From: Lasiodiplodia sp. COLG20
Lineage: Eukaryota > Ascomycota > Dothideomycetes > Botryosphaeriales > Botryosphaeriaceae
Assembly: GCA_009801085.1 (NCBI GenBank)
Contig: VNWV01000081.1
Span: 1-13,344 of the forward strand
Reading direction: 5' to 3'
DNA: 13,344 nt
Part shown: positions 1-6,310 of the stretch, in pieces
How positions within the stretch are numbered: position 1 is the stretch's first letter
Layout of the letters: each line of letters begins with the position of its first letter
Made by a program: the position numbers and the translations under genes
Notes under the pieces: generated by a model
The model's input: only the letters and a program-made list of their open reading frames with translations
What the model was told of the DNA's origin: nothing
The model's database searches: none

Positions 1-644
1 AGGGATCCGTCAAAAAGGACGACGGCATTGGCGGCGAGACATGTCTCACATTCTTTCGAGTAAGTAGCGAGTGAAGCACCATCTCCGCCATAGTTCTTTC
101 CGTTGAAGCCGTTGTTATTATTCCAACTCCCTACGTAAGGAGTGTAGGCTGCCTTTCCGCGAGCCACATTGTTTGCGTCAAAGTAGAAGACGTGATGTCT
201 ATATACCTTTATTGAAGGTTAGTCGACAATTCAACAACCTAATAGATGATTACTTACATTGGCATTCTTCCATTGGACATCAGCAGCTATCGGTGTGTTC
301 CTCAAGACGCTGTCTCCATCCGTCACAACGGGAAAGGCAGCCCAAACTGTGGAGGACGAGTTCCGTACGGACACGTGGATCTCACCCGACTCTAGCTGAT
401 AGTAAACGCAGTTGAAGTCCACTCCATTTGAAGTATAATTTGAAGCAGCAAGCTTTGAGGATCGGAGAAGATGTATGCCGCTCGCAGGGTCGCTAGATTT
501 GGAGTGCAAAGTGGCACCCACTCCAGCGCCGACGACAACAGCAATTATTACTGCCACCGCGATGGCGAGAATAGTCCTGAAGTTGCTTTTTTTCAGTCCA
601 CAAATCCGAGGTTGCGGTGGGCTTCTCTGTTCCTCCACGGACAT
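1..644 (-). CDS. Membrane-anchored fucose-specific-lectin-like protein, 3' end cut by window edge
   Basis: Two exons are seen: 644..258 and 206..1, the second open to the edge. The first ATG (644-642) follows an in-frame TAA two codons upstream (TAA TAT ATG), so it is the natural start. Residues 1-23 are a short cytosolic stretch rich in Pro, Arg and Lys. Residues about 24-46 are an uninterrupted Ala/Val/Ile/Gly helix, typical of a type II membrane anchor. The part after it (SSKLAASNYTSNG, VYYQLESGEIHVSVRNSSS, then RHHVFYFDANNVARGKA in exon 2) has the alternating aromatic strands and xxRGKAY turn that I associate with fungal fucose-lectin-like propeller proteins, which may bind glycans outside the cell. 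NYT and NSS are possible N-glycosylation sites. That family assignment is from recall. The structural reading (TM, intron, extracellular domain) is seen directly. No break is visible in the part present. Confidence 0.7.
207..257 (-). other. Spliceosomal intron, 51 bp, in the lectin-like gene
   Basis: Read on the minus strand, the donor is GTAAGT and the acceptor is AAG, with a GACTAAC branch site (218-224) about 11 bases before the acceptor. Removing 51 bp (a multiple of three) joins two open frames with matching character. Read through instead, the frame stops after a few codons. A second possible acceptor 8 bases further on (TATATAG) puts exon 2 in a frame that stops almost at once, so the first AG is preferred. 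Confidence 0.8.
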
Positions 645-760
645 ATATTATGGCAGATCGGTATCGATGACCTGTAGCGCGCTGTCGATGGGATGTGCTG
701 GGATAGGCAGGGTTACATCAACCGCAACTTGCGGTGCATTCGCACCCTCATCAGAGATTA
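645..760 (-). promoter_or_regulatory. Upstream region of the lectin-like gene with two overlapping hairpins
   Basis: Directly upstream of the ATG at 644. It holds a perfect 15-bp hairpin palindrome (721-735, arms ACCGCAA/TTGCGGT around one base). This overlaps a second hairpin (732-745, arms GGTGC/GCACC with a 4-base loop), so the two cannot form together. An AT-rich ATATAT tract abuts the start codon. I see no clear TATA or CCAAT box at a standard distance. A regulatory role is inferred from position only. Confidence 0.3.
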
Positions 761-1721
761 CTGTCCAGGCTTTGGCAAGTAGGCTGTTGTGGCGTTGCTG
801 GAGATGTTTCTGAGGGTGAGGACATAACAGATGTGTACAATGATGTAGTTTTGCATTCACGGATAATGACACTGCTAGATTCAAGAGGTAAAACTGATAT
901 TTTTAAACTGTCCTTTGGCCCCCAGCAAATGTTGAGATAAGCAGGCAAGCACAAGCTTGCCATATTTCGATAAAGGTTAAGCGCAGGCAATGTCTTCTTG
1001 GCTTGCAAACTAGTGGATCAACTAGCTGAAAGTCAGCTGACGTACTATGACGGAACCCTTGTATTCCATTTTCACCGCTTTACGCAAAACGGCATTTTGT
1101 GTAACTCGCATCCCTGTGTCCACACGGTTGGTGGCTAAATCCAGTACGGGTGTTTGGAACAACGTCCCAGGAAAAGTTCCACGCCGGAAACGGTGGTTCC
1201 TGTCCCGACCGGGCGGAGAACTCCTTCCTGAAGGGATGATAGGTAGAGGGCGGTAGACATGCCGACTAAGGCCAAGGCTTTTGTACAGGGATAAGCAGAT
1301 AGCCCGGTTCCGGTCCACCCATGGACCAGGTGCCAGGTACCCGGTGCGGCTGAAAGCTGTCGCCTGGTTGCGGAGTTGTGACATCGTAGTGGTTTCAGAG
1401 TCTAGTAGAAGAAGCCTATTGTTACAAGAACGAGCTTGCAGGCAATATATTGTGGCGCGCTACCCGTACTGATTTCTGCGCCGCCTGATTCTACTAGTAT
1501 ACTATCGCCAAACACGGCAATGTAAGGTAGGCAGAGTTGAGTTGGGTCCGCATGAGTCGAGTAGGGCTTTCCACGCACGATATGAGTTGGTTTGGTAAGT
1601 ACCCCGTGTATTATTACTATAGACTGTTAAGCTGTTGGGAGTATGGTAAATTTCAGAGCCATGGAAATGTGTAGTAATCTCCACCTTGACGCCCCCTGCG
1701 TACGATATCTTAGTAGCTCGC
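761..1721. other. Intergenic stretch without a recognised gene
   Basis: Several short ORFs exist on both strands, the longest a basic 120-residue frame at 1022-1384 on minus. None shows a domain, codon pattern or intron structure I can support. A 9-bp inverted pair (CTAGTAGAA at 1402-1410 and TTCTACTAG at 1489-1497) brackets about 95 bp, with a small TAGTATACTA palindrome next to it. The end nearest 1721 contains the 3' untranslated side of the oxalate decarboxylase relic. Nothing else is supported. Confidence 0.4.
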
Positions 1722-1921
1722 TTAAGTGCCTTTGACCAAGACCTGCTTCTCTTTCTTTAGTTTGTCGACAAATTCAATCGGGGCCTTCAGGACACTAGCA
1801 ACCACATCGGGCGGTGTCAATGCCAGCCATTGCGTGAGGGAAATGTCAGCGACCCGGTCGCTCTTGTAGATCTCAACTCATTCAAGAGTCTCCGTCTCGG
1901 ATGTGTTCTCAAGGTAGTGAC

Positions 1922-1971
1922 CTGTATCAGCAGTCAGTTGGGCATCCAGTCAAAAGTCCTGGCCGACGTAC
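1922..1971 (-). other. Intron, 50 bp, in the oxalate decarboxylase relic
   Basis: The donor is GTACGT and the acceptor is TACAG, with CTGAC/CTGAT branch candidates in between. It interrupts a Gly codon (G then GT) just before the HYLENT motif. Splicing takes the frame from FPDNS straight into GHYLEN, as expected for the C-terminal cupin. Confidence 0.85.
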
Positions 1972-2092
1972 CACTGTTGTCAGGGAATACAGCCGTGTTG
2001 CCTGCAGAGAAGTCGAAAGTCCTGGAAGCAGCATTGCCAATGAACACGGACGCACGGCCCTTGCTTTTGTGGAAGTACAACCACTCTTCAGC

Positions 2093-2140
2093 CTGCGCGG
2101 AGTCAGCTTCGCACAAAAGATGAATTGGGGAGATACACAC
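2093..2140 (-). other. Intron, 48 bp, in the oxalate decarboxylase relic
   Basis: The donor is GTGTGT, the branch-like site is GCTGAC and the acceptor is GCGCAG. Its length is a multiple of three and it has no stop, so it reads through as 16 extra residues. Those residues split the HxH and Glu metal ligands of the cupin, and removing them restores the family's HWHPNAEEW spacing. Confidence 0.85.
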
Positions 2141-2573
2141 GTTGGGGTGCCAGTGCAGCTCCCCCAGCCCCTTGGGCTTGGGCATTACAAACACCGCCGA
2201 AATCGTCTTCGCAATCGGAAACGTCGTCGAATCCACCTTCCTGAACGTGCCGCCCTCGCCCGGCACCGGCTCCGTCTCGTGCTGGCTGGCAAAATACAGA
2301 TACGAATTCTCACCAGTCAAGAAATCGTCAGCCGGGGCACCCGCCACGTTGAGGTTCGCCGACACGTTCGCCTTGAGGATGTACGGGTCCGTCTGCGGCA
2401 GGCCATCGAAGACGCTCGGGTCGATGCCGAAGTTTTTGGCGACGACGTCGCGCGGCGTGTACGCGAGCCAGTCATCGACCATGAAGGTCGTCCCGATCTT
2501 GTCGAAGTCGCCGTCGTCGAACACCAGCAGGTTCTCGCGCTCGTCGTCCAGCCTTTGCACCGTATGCGCCGCC

Positions 2574-2683
2574 CCCTAGGATATATACGCAAATCGACTG
2601 CGGTCGCGGTCGATTTGATTTGTGTATGAATCGCCGGGTAGGCCTAGGGCGAGTAGCTCGCAGTCGATTTGTCGCAGTAGATT
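2574..2683 (+). repeat. Left terminal inverted repeat of the OrsD-carrying element
   Basis: Contains a near-palindrome (about 2590-2617, arms CAAATCGACTGCG and CGGTCGATTTG). A GTGTATG..TCGCCGGGT core follows, then two diverged direct units ending in GATTT (CGCAGTCGATTTGT, CGCAGTAGATTT). The order of these blocks is matched by the right end read on the other strand. Confidence 0.55.
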
Positions 2684-2764
2684 TAAAACAAGGTGCTCTA
2701 ATCCGGCCTAAAACTACACCAGATTGTAGAGGGCGACCTAACGACTATTTTCTTATAAAGTGTA

Positions 2765-3969
2765 TTAAAGTGCAGCAGCTGTAGCGCGAGAAGTTCGATG
2801 ATTGCGGTAGCCATGCACCATGCCACGGAACTTGGCCATGATGAACTGGACTCCCTGGTACAGCAGCTGCTCCCGCCCGTTCCACCCGACATGGCCCTTT
2901 GTTGTTATGTTGTAGTGGATCTTCATCCCGTAAGTGCGCAGATCTAGTATCCACTGCATCGGGCTGTGGCTGCCCCGGACCATGAAGCTGTCAGCCATCT
3001 GCTTGACCAGCTCCAAGCAGCTCATCTGGCTGCGCTTGTTACCTCTGTTGTGCATGTCCCTGCTATTCCTGCTACTGCTTCGGCTGCTGCTGCTGCTGCT
3101 CCTACTACCGCTTCTGCTTCGGCTGCTGCCTGCATCGCTCCCATAAGCGCTGTCTTCAAAGTCCCACGCGCTGCCACCACTGCTAAACTCCCCATCCTCT
3201 TCTGGAGCCCCCATCTCCAGCGCTTTCTGAACTACCATGAAACGGCCCACCTTGATGATGGCTGACAGAATGGCAGTGTATAGACCCGGCTCCCTCCAGC
3301 CAGTGGGGGTGACTCCCTGGACTGCCAGAGCGCAAACCAGAGCACTGTCATACTCGCGCTGGGTGATCCTCTGATTTAGCAGCTCGATGTAAAAGTCCAA
3401 GCAAGCCTTCTAGATCCGGGTCAGCTTTTGCCATGGCTCTTATTTTTCTTCCTCCCTCTCCTCCTCCTCCTCCTCCTCTGATTCCTGTTCATTCCCCCCA
3501 TTTACTACCAGCTCCGCCTCCTCCATCAGCTTGACGAAAGTCCTGAACTGCCGGCGGGTGAATTTTTACTCCGGGCTCCGCCAGTCATGCTCCAGCTGCG
3601 TTCTGACGAAAAACATCAGCACCTGCTTCCATGCTCTTGACCGCTTGATGATTGAATCCTCTTCCGTGTACGGCTGTAGCGGGTGGTACTGGTTCTGATG
3701 CTTCTCCGTCTTCATCAGCTCCATGCGGACGAATATGCCGACGCGATGGGTTGCTGCGCCTAGGCCGGCACATGCAGCTCGCTGGGAGACGTGGCTAACC
3801 CATGCCAGCCTCCGACCTCGTTGCTAACCAGCTCCGCCTGCTTCCGGCCCATCCGGTGGTGCTTCCCTTGCAAGTGACCTTCTACCTGGTCCGGCCAGAC
3901 CGCGTACCTGCACTCCTTGCAGATCGCGAGCCTGTGTTCGACCTGGTGGTGGAAGTGAGTGGCTGCCAT
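2765..3969 (-). pseudogene. OrsD/DUF3505-like C2H2 zinc-finger protein, broken
   Basis: Reading on minus from an ATG at 3969, residues 17-37 give a C2H2-like finger (CKEC then 11 residues, H, 4 residues, H; core RYAVWPDQVEGHLQGKHH), which I associate with the N-terminus of OrsD/DUF3505 proteins. A TAG at 3762-3760 and a frame change follow. Coding resumes as WKQVLMFFVRTQLEHDWRSPE, then FTRRQFRTFVKLMEEAEL with an acidic tract. TAA (3568-3566), TAA (3442-3440) and TAG (3412-3410) interrupt the same frame before a 211-residue open frame (3400-2765: DFYIELLNQRITQREYDSAL, MVVQKALEMG, a Ser/Arg-rich insert, ADSFMVRGSHSPMQWILDLR, IMAKFRGMVHG). All three stops fit CAA/CAG to TAA/TAG. Part between the finger and the middle block seems deleted. 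Related fungal proteins can be fused to RecQ-like helicases near telomeres; no helicase motif is seen here. The molecular function of the family is not settled. Confidence 0.7.
3060..3150 (-). repeat. Low-complexity Ser/Arg-coding tract
   Basis: CTG/CTT/CCT-rich microsatellite-like sequence on plus, encoding an SRSRSGSRSSSS-type run on minus within the OrsD-like relic. A comparable CTC-rich tract at about 3451-3480 encodes a run of Glu in the same relic. Both probably arose by slippage. Confidence 0.7.
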
Positions 3970-4221
3970 TGGTTTAGTTCAGTTATGGGAGATGATGGCG
4001 TGGGTGCAATTAAGCTGGCTGGTCTCCTTTTCTTGAACCACGCCCAGACCAAACAACTCCGCACGGATCACCACCACCCCATCAAATCTTACCCCAAGTT
4101 ACCCTAAGTGCCGGATATCTGGCAAGGCAGAGATCTGACCTTGGGGTGCTTTATACTAATATTTATCGCGAGCTCGAGCTCTGCAACTCAGCGAAGTCTG
4201 GTGCCGATCCGCCATCTTTCT

Positions 4222-4409
4222 AAATCACGCCGTGGTAAATCACGCCGTGGTAGGCCGCCGATATTTGACCCGGCGAGCCCCCATACAAACCAAATCACGC
4301 CGTGATCGCGGCGCATTTGGGTCTTTTGGTTAGGATCAAACCCAAAGTAGAAAGACGCCTACGCGGTGGATTTGAAAGAGTGCGATGGATTTGAGCATAT
4401 ATCTTAAGG
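4222..4409 (-). repeat. Right terminal inverted repeat with two perfect 15-bp subterminal repeats
   Basis: AAATCACGCCGTGGT occurs twice in perfect tandem (4222-4236, 4237-4251). A third diverged copy at 4292-4318 is itself an imperfect palindrome (AAATCACGCCG against CGGCGCATTT). Two further GCGRTGGATTTGA units lie at about 4363-4395, and the outer end is CATATATCTTAAGG. Reversed, the block order matches the left end. Confidence 0.55.
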
Positions 4410-4557
4410 AACTGTTTACTGGAGCAGAAAATCGACAGTATCCCCACGCAGCTCCAACTACTTCAATCGGGCATTGATCTGTGTGGGCTTCGTGCGACAA
4501 ACTGATGTATGACTTGCCTCTAATCGCTATGGTACTTGAGAGTACCATTAAGAGTTT
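4410..4557. other. Unassigned spacer between two mobile elements
   Basis: Lies between the right end of the inverted-repeat element and the LINE fragment. The missing N-terminal half of oxalate decarboxylase is not here on either strand. A small hairpin (4530-4547, arms TGGTACT/AGTACCA) sits just before the LINE junction. Confidence 0.4.
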
Positions 4558-4745
4558 TTGTTGAACAGTGTGAGTGATGAATTTAGACGCTGCTGTCCGC
4601 TAGAATTGTGCTACCTACGGTGGTATATATATATATACACGAGTGATACGAAGGGGTAGTGTTAAGGAACGTGGGGGATAGATAATGATCGTGGTGTTGA
4701 GTTTGATAATGTGGTGATGAATAAAGGCATTATAAGATAAACAAA
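4558..4745 (+). mobile_element. 5'-truncated LINE fragment (3' UTR only)
   Basis: From TTGTTGAACAGTG through GAATTGTGCTACCTACGGTG to AACGTGGGGGATAGATAATG and ATCGTGGTGTTGA (to 4700), this matches, with scattered differences, the inverse of 11585-11735 next to the LINE coding relic. The match starts abruptly at about 4558, as expected for a 5'-truncated target-primed insertion. 4701-4745 is AT-rich and may be the degenerate 3' tail. A TATATATATATA run at 4624-4636 lies in the homologous part. Confidence 0.7.
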
Positions 4746-4760
4746 TATGTTTTCGTAAGA

Positions 4761-4973
4761 TTATTGTCTCAAAATTTCAGCTGTCTTTTCCGGTGCTTCC
4801 TGAGCATCACTGTAACGGCGGGCCTCTGCCTCTAAGGATCCAAACACCGAAGAGGGTGGAAACCTGTCGAAGGGGTTTTCCTTGAGTGGGTACAAGATGG
4901 GGATTGGGAACGTAGTGAGTAAGACGCGACTGAACACTGCGCGTGCGAAGGCCTTGTTACCAATAGAGTCCAA
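4761..4973 (-). CDS. Unrecognised short ORF or C-terminal gene fragment
   Basis: A 70-residue frame starting MDSIGNKAFARAVFSRVLL, followed by TTFPIPILYPLKENPFDRFP and a charged Glu/Ala-rich end. The composition looks protein-like (hydrophobic start, Pro-rich middle, no low complexity). The sequence just upstream on minus offers a TAG that could be an intron acceptor, so this may be the last exon of a larger, perhaps broken gene. No family is recognised and no function is claimed. Confidence 0.3.
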   Translation of the reverse strand: MDSIGNKAFARAVFSRVLLTTFPIPILYPLKENPFDRFPPSSVFGSLEAEARRYSDAQEAPEKTAEILRQ

Positions 4974-4990
4974 ATTCTATTGTTGAAGTT

Positions 4991-5003
4991 GACCACGGTG
5001 GTC
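4991..5003. repeat. 13-bp palindrome
   Basis: GACCAC-G-GTGGTC, a perfect 6-bp-arm palindrome between the short ORF and the E-box region. It could be a binding site for a dimeric regulator. There is no further support. Confidence 0.25.
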
Positions 5004-5069
5004 AAAGCTATCTAAGGAGTGTGGTTTATATACATGTAGGAAAGGGTCATACAATCTGGTTTGTCCTTT

Positions 5070-5139
5070 ATTGCTCTGTATTGCTCTGTAGGGTTGGGGG
5101 CCAACCCGAGGCAGAGCATCGTTCTCCGAGCAGAGCAAA
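5070..5139. repeat. Inverted repeat built on TTGCTCTG/CAGAGCAA
   Basis: Two perfect tandem copies of TTGCTCTGTA (5071-5090) are followed by GGTTGG. After a short GC loop come CCAACC, GGCAGAGCA and GAGCAGAGCAA. The whole forms an imperfect inverted repeat centred near 5095-5100. It could be a small MITE-like relic or a structured promoter element. Confidence 0.4.
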
Positions 5140-5149
5140 GTCTCGGCGT

Positions 5150-5173
5150 CACGTGAGTCACGTGACTCACGTG
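5150..5173. promoter_or_regulatory. Perfect 24-bp palindrome with three CACGTG and two TGASTCA sites
   Basis: CACGTG E-boxes lie at 5150-5155, 5159-5164 and 5168-5173. Between and overlapping them sit TGAGTCA (5154-5160) and TGACTCA (5163-5169). In fungi CACGTG is bound by bHLH factors (Cbf1, Pho4 and SREBP classes) and TGASTCA by bZIP factors of the Gcn4/CpcA class. The site lies about 210 bp beyond the 3' end of the ZZ gene and could serve a gene on either side. Binding and target are inferred. Confidence 0.5.
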
Positions 5174-5383
5174 GGTCCTTTTCACGCCGTACGAGTGCAC
5201 CCCACTTTCTTCCTTATCCTGCCTTTTCCTAACCCCGTGGAGGCTGTGCCGTAACAATCACCTCCAATATCTGGCACCATTTTCCTTTCCAGAATTGGAG
5301 TGGACTACCATTCCTCAGTCGGACCGAAGCTCGGCTCGGCCATGTTGATCGCGGCGAATCTAGGTTCGAGACTTACGGAAGCC

Positions 5384-6310
5384 TCATCCTTTCTTGGTGA
5401 ATTTGACGAAAGAATGTCTCTGGTCATGTATGTTGCTGGAATCTGCCATGCAAGGCGTACAGAAGTTTATGTTAGAGCATACTATACACTTATAGCGAAT
5501 ACCTGCGATTTCGCCAGTCTTCCCGCTGCAGCCTGGCCCATCGCACAGTACGGCGTAGTGTGCTGTGTTGTACTCGACATGCTCCTCCGGCTGGCCTGGC
5601 AACTCGATAACAGGATCCTTAATGATGCTTGGCACGCGAGGTAGGCTTCTGGTGAGATCTCTGGCTCCAGCGTCTGGAAAGTCGTCTGGTTGTTCTGCAA
5701 GCTCGATCTTGGCGCTGCAGATGAAGTTGACCCAGGAGGGATATAAGGCTCTGGCCCACACTCCAATCCTATCACCGGGCAGAAGAGTAGACAGAAACCC
5801 ATCTCCATGACCGGATCCGCTCTCTTCATCAGCTCTCAATTTAGATTGTCGGCTCCATGTGATGCAATGCTGATGAGAGGACCCATTAGCGTGCACGTTG
5901 TGCTGCAACAACCACGCATATTCGGCATTGTCGTCAGTCGCGTCTTGGGTGATCGACGGCTGCAACGTCCAGCCGAAAAGTTGCAGTTTATCCAAACAAT
6001 CGGCGGGCTTGTCGTAGGATTGGATCAGATTCGGTGACGGTGTGTCGGGATCATCAGGGTCGAGAGCTCGAAAGATGGTTAATTCGAGCCAGGTATACGA
6101 GTGGCGGTAGGTGCCGTGATAGGCCTTGTTGTCGGACCATCCTTGGTCATGGCTGTCGATCGTGAACCGAGCATAGTTCACCTTTTCGGGAATCGGATCG
6201 GAGAGGAGATATAGAACAGACGTTGAATGTGATTGCCGCGACGAAGCGTGAACTACAAGCGGCGAGGATGTGCTATTGGACAATAGCGGTTCTCTGCTGT
6301 GAGGGTTCAT
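5384..6310 (-). CDS. ZZ-type zinc-finger protein with fungal GDRIGVWARA module, apparently intact
   Basis: A 308-residue frame without introns or stops. The ATG at 6310 has a good context (CCACCATGA). Residues about 55-205 form a beta-rich domain ending in GDRIGVWARALYPSWVNF (179-196), a motif I recognise from many fungal proteins of unknown function, often beside signalling or HET-like genes. Residues 256-304 are a ZZ finger: CDGPGC, GIRYKC, C at 278, FCTPC and the paired His in IHDQRH, ending HSFVKF. ZZ fingers bind zinc and mediate protein contacts, in some families with histone tails or SUMO. The CDGPGC start (four residues between Cys rather than two) is a variant that I think is common in fungal ZZ domains. 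The linker has an acidic and Pro-rich stretch. No catalytic domain is present. A role as a signalling adaptor is inference. Confidence 0.8.
   Translation of the reverse strand: MNPHSREPLLSNSTSSPLVVHASSRQSHSTSVLYLLSDPIPEKVNYARFTIDSHDQGWSDNKAYHGTYRHSYTWLELTIFRALDPDDPDTPSPNLIQSYDKPADCLDKLQLFGWTLQPSITQDATDDNAEYAWLLQHNVHANGSSHQHCITWSRQSKLRADEESGSGHGDGFLSTLLPGDRIGVWARALYPSWVNFICSAKIELAEQPDDFPDAGARDLTRSLPRVPSIIKDPVIELPGQPEEHVEYNTAHYAVLCDGPGCSGKTGEIAGIRYKCIVCSNINFCTPCMADSSNIHDQRHSFVKFTKKG

Larger units (their letters stand above)
1722..2576 (-). pseudogene. Oxalate decarboxylase (bicupin), C-terminal half only, with premature stop
   Basis: Oxalate decarboxylases are Mn bicupins that convert oxalate to formate and CO2. 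Three exons remain: 2575..2141, 2092..1972 and 1921..1722. The first opens at GAAHTVQRLDDE, the end of the N-terminal cupin. The linker (FLVFDDGDF-like, MVDDWLAYTPRDVVAKNFG) follows, then the C-terminal cupin with metal ligands visible across the splice: HWHPN joined to AEEW gives HxHx5E, and GHYLENT supplies the last His. The tail ADISLTQWLALTPPDVVA is typical. Breaks: an in-frame TAG at 2578-2576 and loss of all sequence upstream of GAAHT, where the inverted-repeat element begins. A TGA at 1880-1878 stands where the family has Trp (LEWVEIYKS). The change CCA to TCA on plus is not in the CpA context preferred by RIP. The gene is therefore probably dead. The family call is firm. Confidence 0.9.
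2574..4409. mobile_element. Inverted-repeat element of about 1.8 kb carrying an OrsD/DUF3505-like relic
   Basis: The two ends are similar in inverse orientation. The left end starts CCCTAGGATATATACGCAAAT and the inverse of the right end starts CCTTAAGATATATGCTCAAAT. Further in, both share a stretch of the form GATTTGRTTTGTATG followed by CTCGCCGGGT or ATCGCCGGGT, then short tandem repeats ending in GATTT. The right end holds about 75 bp more than the left, bounded by CAAAT at both sides, so the left copy probably lost one repeat unit. The left border falls exactly where oxalate decarboxylase coding stops, which supports it as a true element end. No target duplication was found and no transposase was recognised, so the superfamily is open (a MULE-like, KDZ-like or hitchhiker element would each fit). 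The borders are inferred by eye. Confidence 0.55.

Noticed and set aside
471..884. Plus- and minus-strand ORFs overlapping the start of the lectin-like gene
   Set aside because: They are antisense or upstream frames with no domain; the minus frame with TM segment, lectin motifs and intron is far better supported.
1022..1384. 120-residue minus ORF
   Set aside because: No recognisable motif, basic and Arg/Pro-rich in a way expected from composition, and overlapped by equally open plus frames.
2142..2579. CRISPR or phage-like content
   Set aside because: No regularly spaced repeats and no prokaryotic gene order; introns and fungal families exclude it.
1901..2629. 242-residue plus ORF, Arg/Val-rich
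   Set aside because: It is the shadow of the oxalate decarboxylase on the other strand; its composition mirrors that gene's GC-rich codons.
2934..3265. Plus ORFs with Leu- or Ala-rich runs
   Set aside because: Antisense to the Ser/Arg-rich tract of the OrsD-like relic; the runs come from CTG-type repeats.
4090..4110. Telomeric repeat remnant (TTACCCTAAGTG)
   Set aside because: A single CCCTAA is not an array; chance occurrence is likely.
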